A DNA stretch of 64,000 nt, from assembly GCA_024704765.1 (NCBI GenBank), contig JAKMXF010000322.1, positions 124,001 to 188,000 of the forward strand. The letters are read 5' to 3'. How positions within the stretch are numbered: the first letter of the stretch is position 1; each line of letters opens with the position of its first letter. The notes below the pieces were generated by a model. That model made no database searches. It had not been told where the DNA came from and saw only the letters and a program-made list of their open reading frames with translations. The stretch is from Oopsacas minuta. Lineage: Eukaryota; Porifera; Hexactinellida; Lyssacinosida; Leucopsacidae. Of this stretch, positions 1 to 13,200 are shown piece by piece. Both the position numbers and the translations under genes were made by a program.

Positions 1-68
1 GACCCTGCCAATAAACATAACACAAACATTTTAGGGCTGCGGATCCCAGGTTGAGAACCACTGGTCTA
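1..68. repeat. Tail of a hAT-like dispersed element
   Basis: The phrase 'ggttgagaaccactgg' after a 'ctgcggatcccagg' block matches the ends of a dispersed repeat seen many times in this window, for example at 14088-14205, 18116-18235 and 60838-60960. Only one end lies inside the window. The rest of the stretch up to 265 is AT-rich and shows no gene; it probably holds the 5' flank of the CSL gene. Confidence 0.4.
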
Positions 69-265
69 GCCTATTCTCATATAAAATTTGACTTTAGTAA
101 TTATAATATTTTATGAATGAACTAATTTCCCAGCTGATAACTCACAAAATAATGAACCGCCCGCATGCATATTCAGGTGGAACTAATTTTGAGCTGAAAC
201 AAGTTTCCTTTACTAATTTGTAAATATTTGCTAGCGGAAAATGCAGATTTTTATCAACCTGGACT

Positions 266-2832
266 ATGGATATTGACAATTTTCTAATTCTGACTAATCC
301 CCTGATACCCTCAATATCCTCCTACATACGCCAAATAGAAATAAACCAATCAAATCACAGTCTGCCATATGAAATTATTCTAACAATTCGACACCCTAAA
401 GTTGTCCAAAAATCTTACAAAAATGAAAAAAGATTTTTCTGCCCGTCACCCTCATTCAAAATCTCCGGAAATGGATGGCGATTATGGCAACGTAGTTATC
501 TCACCACAGAACAGTTAGCCAATCAAAATAATGAAGTCTCTAATGGCGCCAAATCTAACGTGGGAATGTTTCCACAATGTGTCGCTCTTGTCGACACATT
601 GCCTGAATTTGGACAAGGGACACAATTGAAAGATGGCTACGCTTCTTTCAAATCTCTTTTCTTCAGTGACAGAGATAAAAGAAAGGTTTTTAGCATAAAA
701 AGGTGTGAAAAATGTTATTTTATTGAATTCTATTTTTAGGTTTTTCGAATTGAAACTAAAATTTATTTGAGGCCGAACATTTGCCTTGGAACTTTCTTAT
801 CCAATCAAATTCGAGTAATTTCAAAACCTTCAAAGAAAAAGCAAACTGGCGCCAAGGCAGATAAAATCAACATTCCATTCTCATTATCTTGTAACCAAAG
901 AAATGGTGCTACATATTTACAGCCTAGTTCCAGTACTCAGGAACTGAATTCACAAGATCCTGCCTGTATTAGTTCCGGTTCCGAAATATGTATATTTAAC
1001 CGCGGGAGATCTCAGGCTATTGCTACAAGATACCTGTCAACCAATCAGAATGGAGCTTTTGGAGTAAGAAATATACTAATATACTAACAAACAAACAAAC
1101 AAACAAACAAATAAACAAATAAACAAATAAACAAACAAACAAACAAACAAACAAACAAATAAACAAATAAACAAATAAACAAACAAACAAACAAACAAAC
1201 AAATAAATACATTCTTTCTTTACTAGACATCAATAAACTTTTGGGATACTTTCACTATCGATTTGGTTGACAACAGATTAAGCGACGAGAATGTAGAATT
1301 TGATTGTAAAGAAGGTTACATAACTTATGGTTGCTATGCCCGCCTAACTTCTGAAAATGGTGTCACCTTACCAACTTTAAAACTAGAAAGAATTGAAAAA
1401 CAAAAATTGGCCGTTCCAAGCGAACGAGAGCCACTTGGACAACTTCAAAAGGTGTGAAAATATGTATATAAAGTTAGTGTTGCTTATTATAGCAATTTCG
1501 TTAGTGTGAACAATATATTCCATAGGTGGCGTTTCAGGTGGTCTCAACTGGACAATATTTGGCATTTAATGAGGACAGAATTGTCCAAGTGTCTTGTACA
1601 AGTCAGGAATTTGATGACCAAATACTGCCAGACTGCGCTTCACTCACAGTTGTAACTGTAGAAGAGGCCACGTGAGTTATTTGTGTTATTGGACTATGGA
1701 TGATAATAGGTAAATAGCTTCGATGTGTCGAGAAATTTCCAAGACCACTTTTGGGAGAGATCTGAGGTGTTTTATAGACCCATAGGGGCACAAACTGTAT
1801 ATTTTTAATAATTTTCAAGTTATCCATGATCCACTAATACAAATGTTTACTATGGATATATTATTTCAAACTGGAACTATGTTTAGGTATACTTTCCATC
1901 CGTTGCTATTCAACATACTCTCTCCTCCAACTCTAATTGGACCTTGTCCAACTATTTTACAAGTTGGTTCCACATTCATGCAAGGGAAGTACCTATTTTT
2001 AGAGCTTTTTGGTTCCAATTTTACTCCCAATCTGCTGGTGTTTTTCTCTACAATTCCAACATTGACATTCTATCGGTCATCGGAACTAATTTTTTGTTTA
2101 GTTCCATCTTATAAGCAATTCATTTCTGGAACTGAAACTATGGAAATATTTGACATTCCTTTGTATCTATGGAGGAAAGATGGAATTTTGTATCAAACCG
2201 TTCATAAATATGTTTACTGTTTACTTGAACATTTTGCAATTGATCAACGAAATGAAGATAGTTTACATACCAATGTTACTAGGCAACCAGATCTCCATAA
2301 AGAATTTGAGTTTAATCTTATGACTTCGAGAAATCTATTTTTCTCAGAGAATCAAATTCGACCTGGAACTAATATAATTTCTCCAGCTGATTATGGTTGT
2401 GAAAGTGGCACGAATTGTGTTGCACCAATTGGAACAAATGGAATATATAACCGGGAAGAATCCACCCCAGATATTCACACTGGAACTAACACCTTTTCGG
2501 GTATTTCTAGTACAAACATAATTTCCATGTTACCCTCAAATTATGCCACCTACTGCCAACCAATGATCCCAGAACGAAATTACCAAATTGGATCTAATTT
2601 TCAAACTGGAACTAACGTATTCGAACCACAAGTTGGAAGTTTGACTGATGGAATTGATCTTTCTACACCAGACTACCCAACAGGAGGTAACGTGTTTTCT
2701 TCACCTCAATTTAGAACTGGAACTAACTTACTTTTCCCGCCAAATGAATATGGAATTGTTTCAAACTCACAACCGGAAACAGTTTCAGTTCCAGAATCAC
2801 ATTACAGATTATCTACTGAATGCGATAATTAA
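266..2832 (+). CDS. RBPJ: CSL/RBPJ transcription factor (Suppressor of Hairless family), divergent
   Basis: Predicted DNA-binding effector of Notch signalling, acting in the nucleus. My model joins 266-685, 740-1063, 1227-1451, 1538-1671 and 1887-2832; all phases agree and give 682 residues. The LAG1 DNA-binding segment shows KSYKNEKRFFCPSP, then SDRDKRK, SKPSKKKQ and FNRGRSQAIATRYL, each close to the family consensus. The beta-trefoil part (NGAFG, EGYITYG, PLGQLQKV) and the C-terminal IPT/TIG part (GSNFTPNLLVFF, LWRKDGILYQT) follow in the expected order. The regions between these blocks are poorly conserved. A tail of about 200 residues after the Ig-like domain carries eight or so degenerate T-G-T-N repeats (about residues 525-650), absent from textbook CSL proteins. 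The first intron is only 54 bp. The start at 266 is the first Met of the exon, and an upstream exon cannot be excluded. I am confident of the family, less so of Notch dependence. Confidence 0.88.
1084..1209 (+). repeat. (AAAC)n/(AAAT)n microsatellite in CSL intron 2
   Basis: About 125 bp of aaac and aaat tetramers fill almost the whole intron between the second and third CSL exons. The same tetramer class recurs in introns of nearly every gene here. Confidence 0.9.
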
Positions 2833-3104
2833 TTGACTTCTAATAGATAGTTCCAATTCTAATCAAATGTCAGATTTATTTCCATTTGTAACACCTTTCT
2901 ATATTCTGAGAAAGAAATTTATGATAAGTGTCACACATATAAGGTGTTAAAAGTGACATTTGTGTACCTATAAATTCAGGTGTGAAACTTCCCCTATGGT
3001 AACAATATTTAGCACACACTATTATTAAATCTCCCAAAAACATAAACAATAACAAGAACTAAAACAGGATCCTAGTCCAATCCAGTAATATACACACAAA
3101 CTCT

Positions 3105-6100
3105 CTAGGTGGAGGCCTCGGTGAGTTTCTCTAACTGTACCTCATTGTTTTCCTTACGGACGCTACGACCACTACGTTGGGTTCGCCCTTTAATTCGTGT
3201 GGTCCTGAATTCCCGCACTTTTTCGTTACCCTTGGTCAAATTATAAATGGTCTTCTGGAGTCTGTTCCTCGGTTTTGTTTCCTCCTCCTCTTCGTCGTCG
3301 TCTTCTCTGGTTGCCAAGACCCCCTCGGTTATTAAGGGGTCGATTCCGAAAAATGCTGCAATCTATAAAATAGAGTGTAGTGTCATTTACACCTTTAGTT
3401 CCTATTTAGTGGATATTATATGAATCAATTAGATATGTGATAAGCCAATCAGATGATCGTGTTTGACACCTGAAAGTGTCAAAATCGAATTCTACGTCCC
3501 TGTTTACCTCAATTACCATTTGGAAGCTAACCTCTAAGAAAATTTTGAAGTATTCACCAAAAAGGTGTGAAATATGATTAATCATATGATAAATCAATGT
3601 AGTTACACTAATAGCATGTATTGACCAATAGAATTTCATTAACAATGCTAGAACCTAACACAAAAACCCTAAAATCTAATTGGCTTAATTATTAACTATG
3701 TCTACCATATTTGGAACTGGAACTGAAACTGTAACTTACTTGAATAGGGAAGAATATGTCCAATAGGACAATAGCGATCCCCAGACCAACAGAAATCAGT
3801 CCAGTGAACAGTGTGAGGTACCAGTGAGCACCATAATGTAACCTCAGGATAGCGTCCTCAAAGGGGAACTCAATCTCCGGGTCGTTTATATTGTTTGTAC
3901 TCCAAATTATAATACAGAGGACCATTAACGCGCCAATAAGGGTCAAGATCCATCCGCCACTCCTTATGCTGAAGAGGAACAGGACACACATGATAGCCCA
4001 AAGACAGAAGCATACCCTACAAGGATAAATAACTATGTCTTATGTTGTTGCTAGGGAGTACAGCTACATTTATTGGACCAAATAATCACGAAAAGGTGTG
4101 AAATGTAGTCCTCCTGGCCCTCTTAGCATATTCATTATACTCTACGGTGCATAAAATCCCCCTATGGTACCGGTTCCCAACGCATAGACTCTCTATACCA
4201 ATTTTAACACATTCTATGGACACCTCCCTTATACTGCAATTGATCCTGTGGACCCCACGTTGGGAGCCGCAGCCTAGGGCCCCTAAACCTCCCTCTAGAT
4301 AGCATAAATTCTCCCTCAAAGTGCCCAAACTATCCCCTAGGGTACATCATTTGTCCCTTATGGTGCCTATTCTCTCCCCTAGGGTGCCCAAACTCACCCC
4401 AGGGTATACAAACTCTCCCCCAGTGTATACAAACTATCCCCCAGGGTATACAAACTATCTCCCAGGGTACATATACTATCCCCCAGGGTACATATACTCT
4501 CCCCTTGGAGTCACAAATTTCAACTCACCATAATCCTGCATGCACATACCACCCTGATGTTCTATACTTTCTTCCCCAACGTATTTGTTCTCCATCAATG
4601 GTGAAGTACTCAACTATCCACAGAATGGGATACGGTTTTCCTCGCCACTGTCCGTCTCTGAATTGCTGGGCAATTTCACCCGCCTGAGTACCGAAACCAA
4701 GTCTTCCTTGGTCCCAGGTCCAAAAGAACCTTTCGTTGTAATTTATAGTTTCTCCATATTCGTTGCCCTCAGGTGCTAAAAAATTTATATAAATTTTTTG
4801 TAATTTATATTGCAAATTGGTTCAGGCGGGCAAACGAAAAATCTATTTATACTTTTCAGTGATTTGGCGGTAACCAATGCATTTTGAGAGTTGCCCCATG
4901 GGTAATTCTCATATTTGATTGGTTGAAAGAAGCTCGTATATTTCCCTAGAAAAATTTAGAAATTCCGAAGCCTTTTCCTGGATACGAACCTGTGATTTTG
5001 GTATTTATAATCATCCCAAGAAATGCATTTTGATTGTAGCTAAGATTTCTGATCGAATTCTGAAATATTTCCAAATTAGTGCAATTCTATTGTAATTAGC
5101 AAATTCAAATTTGTGACATAGATTAATTACAAAGTTCACGGCGACACAATTCCACGTGGTTCATATTGATTTCAACAAGTAGCCAATTTTAGGAAACTTA
5201 ATAGTTTGTTATTCTCAATTTCCACAGAATTGAAAGGAAATATCTTGTCTGACAACGAAGTTGTTTTAATGGAATGCTGAGAGATATTGGCGCCATACAA
5301 GTATCGTCTTCATTGCAACCAAATAATCCATAGGTATGTGTTTTAATTTTAACAGTCACTATTGAATTTAATTGAATTAGAAATTGCAACGAATCATTAT
5401 TGGAAATTTGTTTATTTGTTAATAATTGTTTACCAATTTTGTGAATAAACCCCGCATTTCAATTGGTCAATTCTAAAGTTGTAATTAACGTCAAAACTTG
5501 AATTTCATTGGTCAACTACCTACAAATTTTGTAATGTTTGTTTGTTTGTTTGTTTGTTGTTGTTTACAAACCTGTTAGGGTGATATTGATCCCTCTGAGT
5601 CCCATCTTGATACCAATATGAGCATCATGTAGTTCAATAGGTGTGAAAGCTTTATATTGTGTTGTTGTTACTATATCTCCAATTTCCCACTCCATTCCGA
5701 AATTGCCAACTACAGAATATATCTATTTTAACACCTCATTATTAATATGAAACTAAGAATAATACAAACTGTTTATAGTTTCAATTCATTATTGTCCACT
5801 TGTGTACGATTTTCATTGTTTGTATTGTTGTTTACTAGTTTGTTTACTAAATAACTTACGTGAGATCATTAGTCCAAGCCATATTGCAAACGTTACTCGC
5901 ATTAGTATGAAAAGTTTCTAAATATATGAAAAATCGTTAAATTGATAGAAGTTTTAGGTATATACATATTTTCACACCTTACCAAAGAGTATATGTAACT
6001 TAGAATTATAGAATACTAATAAACAAACAAACCCACAGCGAACTAACACACAAACACACAAACAAACAAGCAAACAAACAAACAGACAAGCAAACCCACA

Positions 6101-6334
6101 GCGAACAAACACAAACGAACAAGCAAGCAAACAAACAAATAAACAAACAAATAACTCTATGAATATCTAACATACCGGTAGCCATCCTCGTATCCCGGGT
6201 AACACAACAAGGAATGCAAAGAATACAGTCACATACGCCAGAATTATCCCGGCATCTACTGTATCAGCTGTAACCGGTACTCTGAAGTCAGGATAGTATG
6301 TAGGGAAGGGTGTGTATCTAAATGCGTTTCCCAT
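3105..6334 (-). CDS. DUOXA: Dual oxidase maturation factor (DUOXA)
   Basis: ER membrane partner needed for folding and surface delivery of dual oxidase. On the minus strand I join 6334-6176, 5917-5860, 5709-5572, 4775-4529, 4016-3740 and 3362-3105, giving 378 residues with consistent phases. The start gives MGNAFRYTPFPTYYPDF. A first membrane segment ends in LVVLPGIRG, a hallmark of the family. The extracellular loop has GINITLTG and GETINYNERFFW, the most conserved DUOXA blocks, followed by YRTSGWYVHAGLW and four hydrophobic segments. The tail is charged (REDDDEEEEE, then Lys/Arg-rich). It is divergently transcribed from DUOX, the arrangement known in vertebrates. Introns hold a 20-bp minisatellite (4321-4506) and one copy of the TTTTCACACC element (3452-3594). 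Family call is very secure; exact splice sites are by eye. Confidence 0.92.
3452..3594 (-). repeat. TTTTCACACC intronic element, copy in DUOXA intron
   Basis: On the minus strand this reads 'gattaatcatatttcacacc' followed by blocks resembling 'aggttagcttcca', 'gacgtagaattcgattttga' and 'cactttcaggtgtc'. It aligns over about 145 bp with copies at 16162-16306 (DUOX) and 22240-22388 (MYO6). It lies in the same sense as DUOXA transcription. Confidence 0.75.
4321..4506 (+). repeat. About 20-bp minisatellite in DUOXA intron
   Basis: Roughly nine degenerate units resembling 'acaaactatcccccagggtat' fill most of the intron between the fifth and fourth coding exons counted from the window start. The open frame across it (Y-P-P-G-Y-repeats) is a by-product of the repeat and not a gene. 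Confidence 0.8.
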
Positions 6335-7201
6335 TGCCCTATTGTTGTTGACAGGTTCTAGCTATACATGTATATATCACACGCTTAATTTGGCCACAGG
6401 ACAGTGGAATGTTGGCCAAATTAAGTGGAGGTATTTGACACTATTTGTATGGTTCTGGTTCTGGTTCTGGCCATATATACATAGTTAATTCTTGTTATAA
6501 CTAAGCTGAAGGGACCGTGATAATTACTGAGATATGACCGATAGAATATATCTTACTTTGACAGTTTTGGGCCATATTTGTACAATATCACACTTCAAAT
6601 AAGTGGGTATTTCTATATATTCGTCTTAGATATAACAGGAGTGGGAGTACATATGAATTGGCCCATATTGGTCACACAAACACCCCCGCTATTTCCAGAA
6701 TTAGTCCAATCACCCAAAACAAATAGACAGCCAATTGACTCAGATTAAACAGTTCGGAAATATCAAAGTGTTAAGTATTGGATTATTTACGCGGGTGAGT
6801 TATGAAAAACGTGTCCGGTTACAAGAGTACCTGATTAGTGACGAAATGAGCCAATTGTCCAAGAAAATATATCAAATATACATGAAACAAATCTCAGATT
6901 TTTATAGTCTAAAATTCAATATGCACCTATTTCCATATAGAAACTATAGGTATAGTTTTGGAGATATTTATAGTGTCCTCTGGAAAGTTAAGACAGAGGC
7001 CTTGGAGGGTATATAAGGGGGAATCTGTAGGTATTATTCTATCGTTTTGTGGGGAGAAATCTGTTTTATCGATTCTGTTTTTGTATTTTTATTTTGGGCG
7101 AATTTTTAAATAATTTTTCTGTCACTTTTTAAACAAAAAAGATTCGATTTTTTCGATTTTGAAATTTTGATTTTTTACTGTATTAGTGATTAGTACATTC
7201 C
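6335..7201. promoter_or_regulatory. Bidirectional DUOXA/DUOX intergenic region
   Basis: The 867 bp between the two divergent start codons must hold both promoters. A good TATA-like box, tatataag at 7010-7017, sits 185 bp upstream of the DUOX ATG. I see no equally clear box on the DUOXA side. Two short repeat-element remnants occupy the middle: one related to the ACAATAGACTC family (about 6378-6470) and one related to the GTTATATCTAA family (about 6481-6644). The promoter assignment is inference from gene layout. Confidence 0.5.
6481..6644 (+). mobile_element. GTTATATCTAA-type MITE, copy A1 (diverged)
   Basis: It aligns with 29952-30119: shared blocks include 'agggaccgtgataattact', 'atatgaccgatagaatatat', 'ccatatttgtacaat' and 'cttagatataacagga'. 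Terminal repeats at better copies read CAGTCAACTCC...GATATAAC, with TA at the outer edge, as expected for a Tc1/mariner or pogo-type non-autonomous element. Confidence 0.65.
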
Positions 7202-10200
7202 ATGTGGGCTGTCGCGTTGCTAGTGCTCATTGGGCTTAGTGGCGGACTTGGGAGAGTATATATTCCAGCGGACATAGACTGGCCAACGGATCTAGAGTCT
7301 TTAGACTACAAACGTGAGTATTTTAATTGTCTGTCACACAAATATATTTATTTATTTATTGTTGTTATTTATTGTTGTTTATTTGTTGTTTAGGAGAATG
7401 GGAATGGGAAGGATATGACGGTTGGTACAATAATCTAGCTCATCCAGATTGGGGTGGTGCAGGTAAGTGTCATATGTTAAACACTACAAGTTGATTGGTG
7501 CAATTTTGTAAAGAAATCCTTCATTTTACCTACAATTTGATTGGCTATCAAATCCACATATAATCTTATAATAATAACTCTACAATTTGATTGGCTATCA
7601 ATTTCCATATAAATACTATTTTTAGAAATAATTAATTTGAGTTAACTTGACAACGGATAATACCTAAACTATTTATGTAGATAGTGAACTATCAAGACGA
7701 TTGCCCCATGCTTATTCAGATGGTACATACTTGCCCGCTGGTAACGACAGACCCCCTCCAATCCTAATCTCTGACCAGACAATGAAGGGAGTAACTGGAC
7801 ATGCTTCAGACGCCGCACAACGCAGGACTGCATTCTTTATCTTCTTTGGTAAGAATTTTAGAATTTTGACACGTGTTTTGTCATTTTAGGATCGATCATG
7901 TATCCACGAGGTCGTGAAGTTGTACAAATATGGTCCCAAACCTTCAAACTTACATATATTCCATTGGTGATTATCACAGTTCCTTAAGCTTAGATATACC
8001 GGAAGTTTACATATTTGTATATTCAACTATGATAAAATAACCTACATTCCATTCAGGTCAACAAGTTGTTGAGGAGATGTTAGACGCCCAGAGGGCCGGT
8101 TGCCCGCCTGAATACCTTGAGCTCGTGATCCCATTATGTCACGATCTCTATGACTTCGACTGTGCCGGTTACAAATTTATTCCCTTGCCAAGATCTAGGT
8201 ACAACAAGGTATCAGGACAAACACCTAATGTGCCAAGAGAACAGGTAGGTGTTAACAACTGGAACTAAATGTTAATGTATATTTGGAACTATAAAATAGT
8301 GGCTTTAACCACTTGTCACCTCTGTAGCTTAATGAGATAACACCATATTTGGATGGAGGATTATTCTACGGAGTGACAAAGACTTGGGCGGACTCTTTGA
8401 GACAATTAGCCGAAGGAGACGAAAGAGGCGCCTTAGCATCGTAAGTTCCAATTGCAACTATAAATATATGAACAACATTTTCACCTGTGGACCCTCTGCC
8501 GTCGTCCACAGGTCAGGTGAAAATGTTGGAATCACTTCCTTTAAATGGTCCCGTGTTACCCTTGTTTACTACTTAATTCTATTTTAGAACACCTGTAGCT
8601 GAGTATGATGACGTCGCGACACATTTACCCGCTATCAACACTATTGGATTACCTATGGCTAATCCCTCACCTCCTGCTAATCATACTCTATTCATAGTAA
8701 ACAGATTCTTCAGTTAGTTGTTGATATTTGTGTTTATTTTGGGGTGTTATATAGTAAACAAAGTGTAAGAAAACAAACAAGCAAACTTATAATATAACAA
8801 ACTAATAAACAAACTAGCAAACAACAAATAAACAACAAGCAAGCTTACAATAAATAAGCACAATTACACAAATAAATAAGTTAACAAACAACTCAACAAC
8901 AAACAAACAAACTAACAAACTAACAAACAAACTAGCTAACTAACTAACTAACAAACAAACAAACTAGCTAACTAACTAACTAACAAACAAACAAACTAAC
9001 AAACTAACAAACAAAAAACAAATAAACTAACAAAAAACAAACAAACAAAACAAACAAACAAATAAACAAACAAACCATTAACACAATTCATCCTTAACAG
9101 GACTCGGTAATCCAAGAGGTAATGAGAATCCCTTCCTCTTGGTGTGGGGTATTTTCTGGTACAGGGTACACAATTTCTTCGCTCATATTTTGAGATACCA
9201 GTACCCCGAGGAGCAGTGGAGAGATGAGCGGGTGTTTAACAGGGCTAGACAGTTCACAATAGCTGTGTACCAGGTTAGTAACTATGGTATAATTACTATC
9301 ACATTCTTAATCATATTTCCAGAAATTCTCCGTTTCCACACAGGCCTCATTGTGGAAGTAACACTGTATTTATTATTGTTTACATTTAGAAAGTTGTTTA
9401 CTTTGAATGGCTTCCTATTTTCCTCCAAAGAATGACTCCAGAAGAGCTTACAACATATGAGGGGTATTCTAGTGCTATATTCCCTGGGATAACTCACGTG
9501 TTTCAATCAGCTGCTATGAGATTTGGGCATACTCTTGTAACACCTGGTATCTGGAGGAGAACTAAAGACCCGTGAGTATTTACTGACAAACAAACAAACA
9601 AACAAACTACAAACTACAAACTACAAAGCAAACAAACTACAAACAAACAACATACGTACATACAAACAACAAACAACTAGCAAACTAACAAACATACTCG
9701 CAAACAAACAACAAACAACAAACAAACTAACAAACTAACAAACAAACTAACAAACAAACAACAAACTAACTAACTAACAAACAAACAACACACATACAAG
9801 CAAACAACAAGCAAACAAATAACATTGAGCTATTCTTTAGTGATACTGGTTTTTGTCACTTCGGTAACCCTTACTCATATTTGACTTCAGACAGTACTTC
9901 AGACCAACATAATGGTACATATAGAGGTGTTACTACTTGGGCTGATCTAGTGGCTAATGCGGAGAACTTGATGGACAATTCCACTTATGCACTCTTCCAA
10001 AAAACACTCCTGTAAGTGTTATTGTTATTTATTTGTTGTAATTATGCTTCACGCCTGAGTCTTATCAAATTCAACCGGGTTTATTGAAATTTGTATACAT
10101 AATTGTTGTTATTTAGTTCAGACCAAGCCCGCAGTAACTATAGACAAAGCCCTTTATTCGCCCTTCGTACGTGTAATGCTTACTGGAATGGTCCTGTTTA

Positions 10201-13200
10201 CATTCGGAATCCAAAGGACATTGAACCAATGTTAGAGGGGATGGCGTCTCAGTTAACCGAGAGGGAAGATTTCATTATTACTGAAGATCTGAGAGGCTTT
10301 GTAAGTAAACAAATTTGTAAACAAATAGTTAACATGTTAAGCAAGGTACTATTGAATTAATTTGCAAACAAACAGACAAACAACTAATAAACAAACAAAC
10401 AAACAAACATTTAACACCATTATTTTCAGGTATTCGGCCCGCTAGAAGCGAGTAGACGTGACCTAATGGCGGTGAACATATTACGAGGTAGGGACCATGG
10501 ATTACCAACTTATCCCGTAGCTAGAAGACAATTCCGAGTAGATCAAAATCGTACAATCACAGACTTCAATCAAATCAACGAATTTGGTGGATACAATTCT
10601 ACGAACCCAACACATGAATTACTGGTAAGTTATGTGCTACTTCTGTCAATTCTTGTGGCATACTTAACACCTCTGTCGCAAGGGTCAAATGCCACATTTT
10701 GTCCGGAATATATTGAGGAACTGGTAAGAACTATAGATTTGAAAGTTGGGAGGTGTATGGAATGTGATTAATCTAGAAACAAGTTCTAAGATCTAAGCGA
10801 TATCTAACATAGGTTAATTGGAATGCAGAAGTTAAGCAATAGCAATCTTACCCCGCGACACTTCTGCCACACGAGTTTATCCAGTAATTTGTGACTCTCT
10901 CTCCTGGGATAGTAGGAGAGTAACATATTGATTCTGTACCAATTGAGCCTCACGGTCAGTACGTTTAGGTGACCGCCAATCACGATTATAAACGTCTGGA
11001 CTGGTACCGCCATGGTCATTGACACTATTTGTGTTTACTGTATTGTATTTTAGAGGGCTGAGACTTTGGCAAATCTTGAGCGTCTCCGCGTTGTGTACAA
11101 TAATGACCTCAATTCAGTTGATATCTGGCCAGGAGGATTGCTGGAGACTGATCTCTTAGGACCAGGGCAACTGTTCACTGCAATCATATTTGACCAATTC
11201 GATAGGATCAGGAGATCAGATAGATTCTGGTTTGAGAATTATGAATTGAATGAGTGAGTTGTAAACAAAGTAGTAAACAATCTAACTGACAAACAAACTG
11301 ACAGATAGAGAGACAGACAAATAGACAAACATTTAAACAATCAAACAAACAAACAAACAAACAAACGAAACTGATAAACAGCAATTAATCCATTAGGGTA
11401 TTCACTAAAGCCGAAGTTGATTGGATCAAAAATGTTACCATACGAAAGCTCCTGGAGTGGGTCACAGATATTGACATGACTGGAATACAAGAAAATCCCT
11501 TCATATTCTCTCCTGACCCTGACCATTGTCCGCAACCATTCCAGTTGTCTCAGTTATGGATGGATCAATGTCTGCCAGTTGGTGGCACTGGGACTGTAAG
11601 TTTCTATTTGTAAATAACAACAATCTACTCACTACATATAATTAAGACAACAAACAAACAGATAAACAATGAATAAACAAACATTCAAATTTACAAACAA
11701 ATGACTTGCTAACGAACTTATAAACAAACACCTTCTCTCCCAAACACACAAACACACAAATTGACAAACAAACAAACAAACAAACAAACAACACCTTCTC
11801 TCCCTCTAGAACCTTGAATACGGTGAACTAAGAATTGGATTCTCTCAATCTCTTGATTTCTACTACAGTAATGCTCAGCAATGGTATAGTGTAGGATCAC
11901 ACCCTCTGGTTGTTACCATCATATTCCTTTACATTCTAATGGTTGTTACGGTGCTGTATGTCTTGGCTTTTATCAACAAGAAACGGCGCCTTAAGGTGAT
12001 AAGGACACATGGTGTACGTACTAAGACAGTAAAAGTAAGTAGAGTTACAAGTTTAATAGTGGACCCAGGGGTACTGAAAATGCTACCCCGTTACACTGTG
12101 ACATTTTAATCACAACAGCTATTTATTTTTGTTTACTCAAGGCAATAGGTGATGAAATAACCTTCCAAGATGACGGTGTGGTAATGACCGAATTGAAGGG
12201 AGACCCAAATACCGGCCATGACCGTCCCGTTAGATGTTCCCTAGAGGTCAAAAAGAAGGTTATTCACCTCTACTTCCAAGCTGCACGACTAAGGAAAATC
12301 GACCTTTCAGCACAACAGCAAAAAGTTGAGATCATAAAGGCGAAAGGAAGACCACTAATGGTCCTGAAATTTGATGTAGGATACGATTTAGCCCTCGAGA
12401 TGGACACAGAGGATATATACACAGAGGTGTGTTTGTTAATGAGTGTTTCAGTGACACATGGTGCCTATCTAAGCACGCGGGCAGGCGACACTTCATATCT
12501 CATTATTTATGACGTTATCATATTACAAAGTAGCCAATTCATGGAAAATTACAATAATTCTAATTAGAAATAGAATAGACTCAGATTAATAGATCCACCT
12601 GTCACTCGGGTCAGTTGGCCAGAAACAGAACCATACAAATAGTGTTAAATGACTCCAGTTAATCGGGTCAAATGGTCTCTGGTACCGGTACCGACCGAGC
12701 AGAGTCTATTGTATGTAAATTATCCCTCTAGTTCCACATTCCAGAGCTATTATGGTTACTATGTTCTATTTTTAGGTGTCTAGACAATTCACAACATTCT
12801 TTGATGGCATTGGTGTTGGTGTGAATATGTTTGAGGAATCTAAGAGGGAGGTAACGAGACGTCTCTATACTTATCAGAAGAGACAGAAGGATATTGAGTC
12901 TTTCTTCAAGGTAGTAAACAACAATAAATAAATAAACACAATAACACTGAGAAATATACAAATTTACAACTGAAAATATAATTTTTATTGCTATCTACTA
13001 ATCCAGCATTCCTTACCACATATTCTGTATCTAGGCAATATTCGCCCAGGAGAGCAGAGGAGCAGCCCCCACTAATCTCCCAGAAAACATTTCTAACCTC
13101 CAGCTGACTAAAGATGAATTTGCTGGGGTGCTTGGTCTTCAGGTGGGGTCTGTTTTCGTTGAGTACATGTTTGATTTAGCTGATAAAGATGCTTCTGGGA

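Noticed and set aside
4321-4533. Y-P-P-G-Y repeat protein
   Set aside because: Translation of an intronic minisatellite inside DUOXA.
12437-12567. Shared peptide frame ([15 protein letters not shown]) also found near 42728
   Set aside because: It is the two copies of a MITE-like insertion; no start context, family match or codon bias supports a gene.
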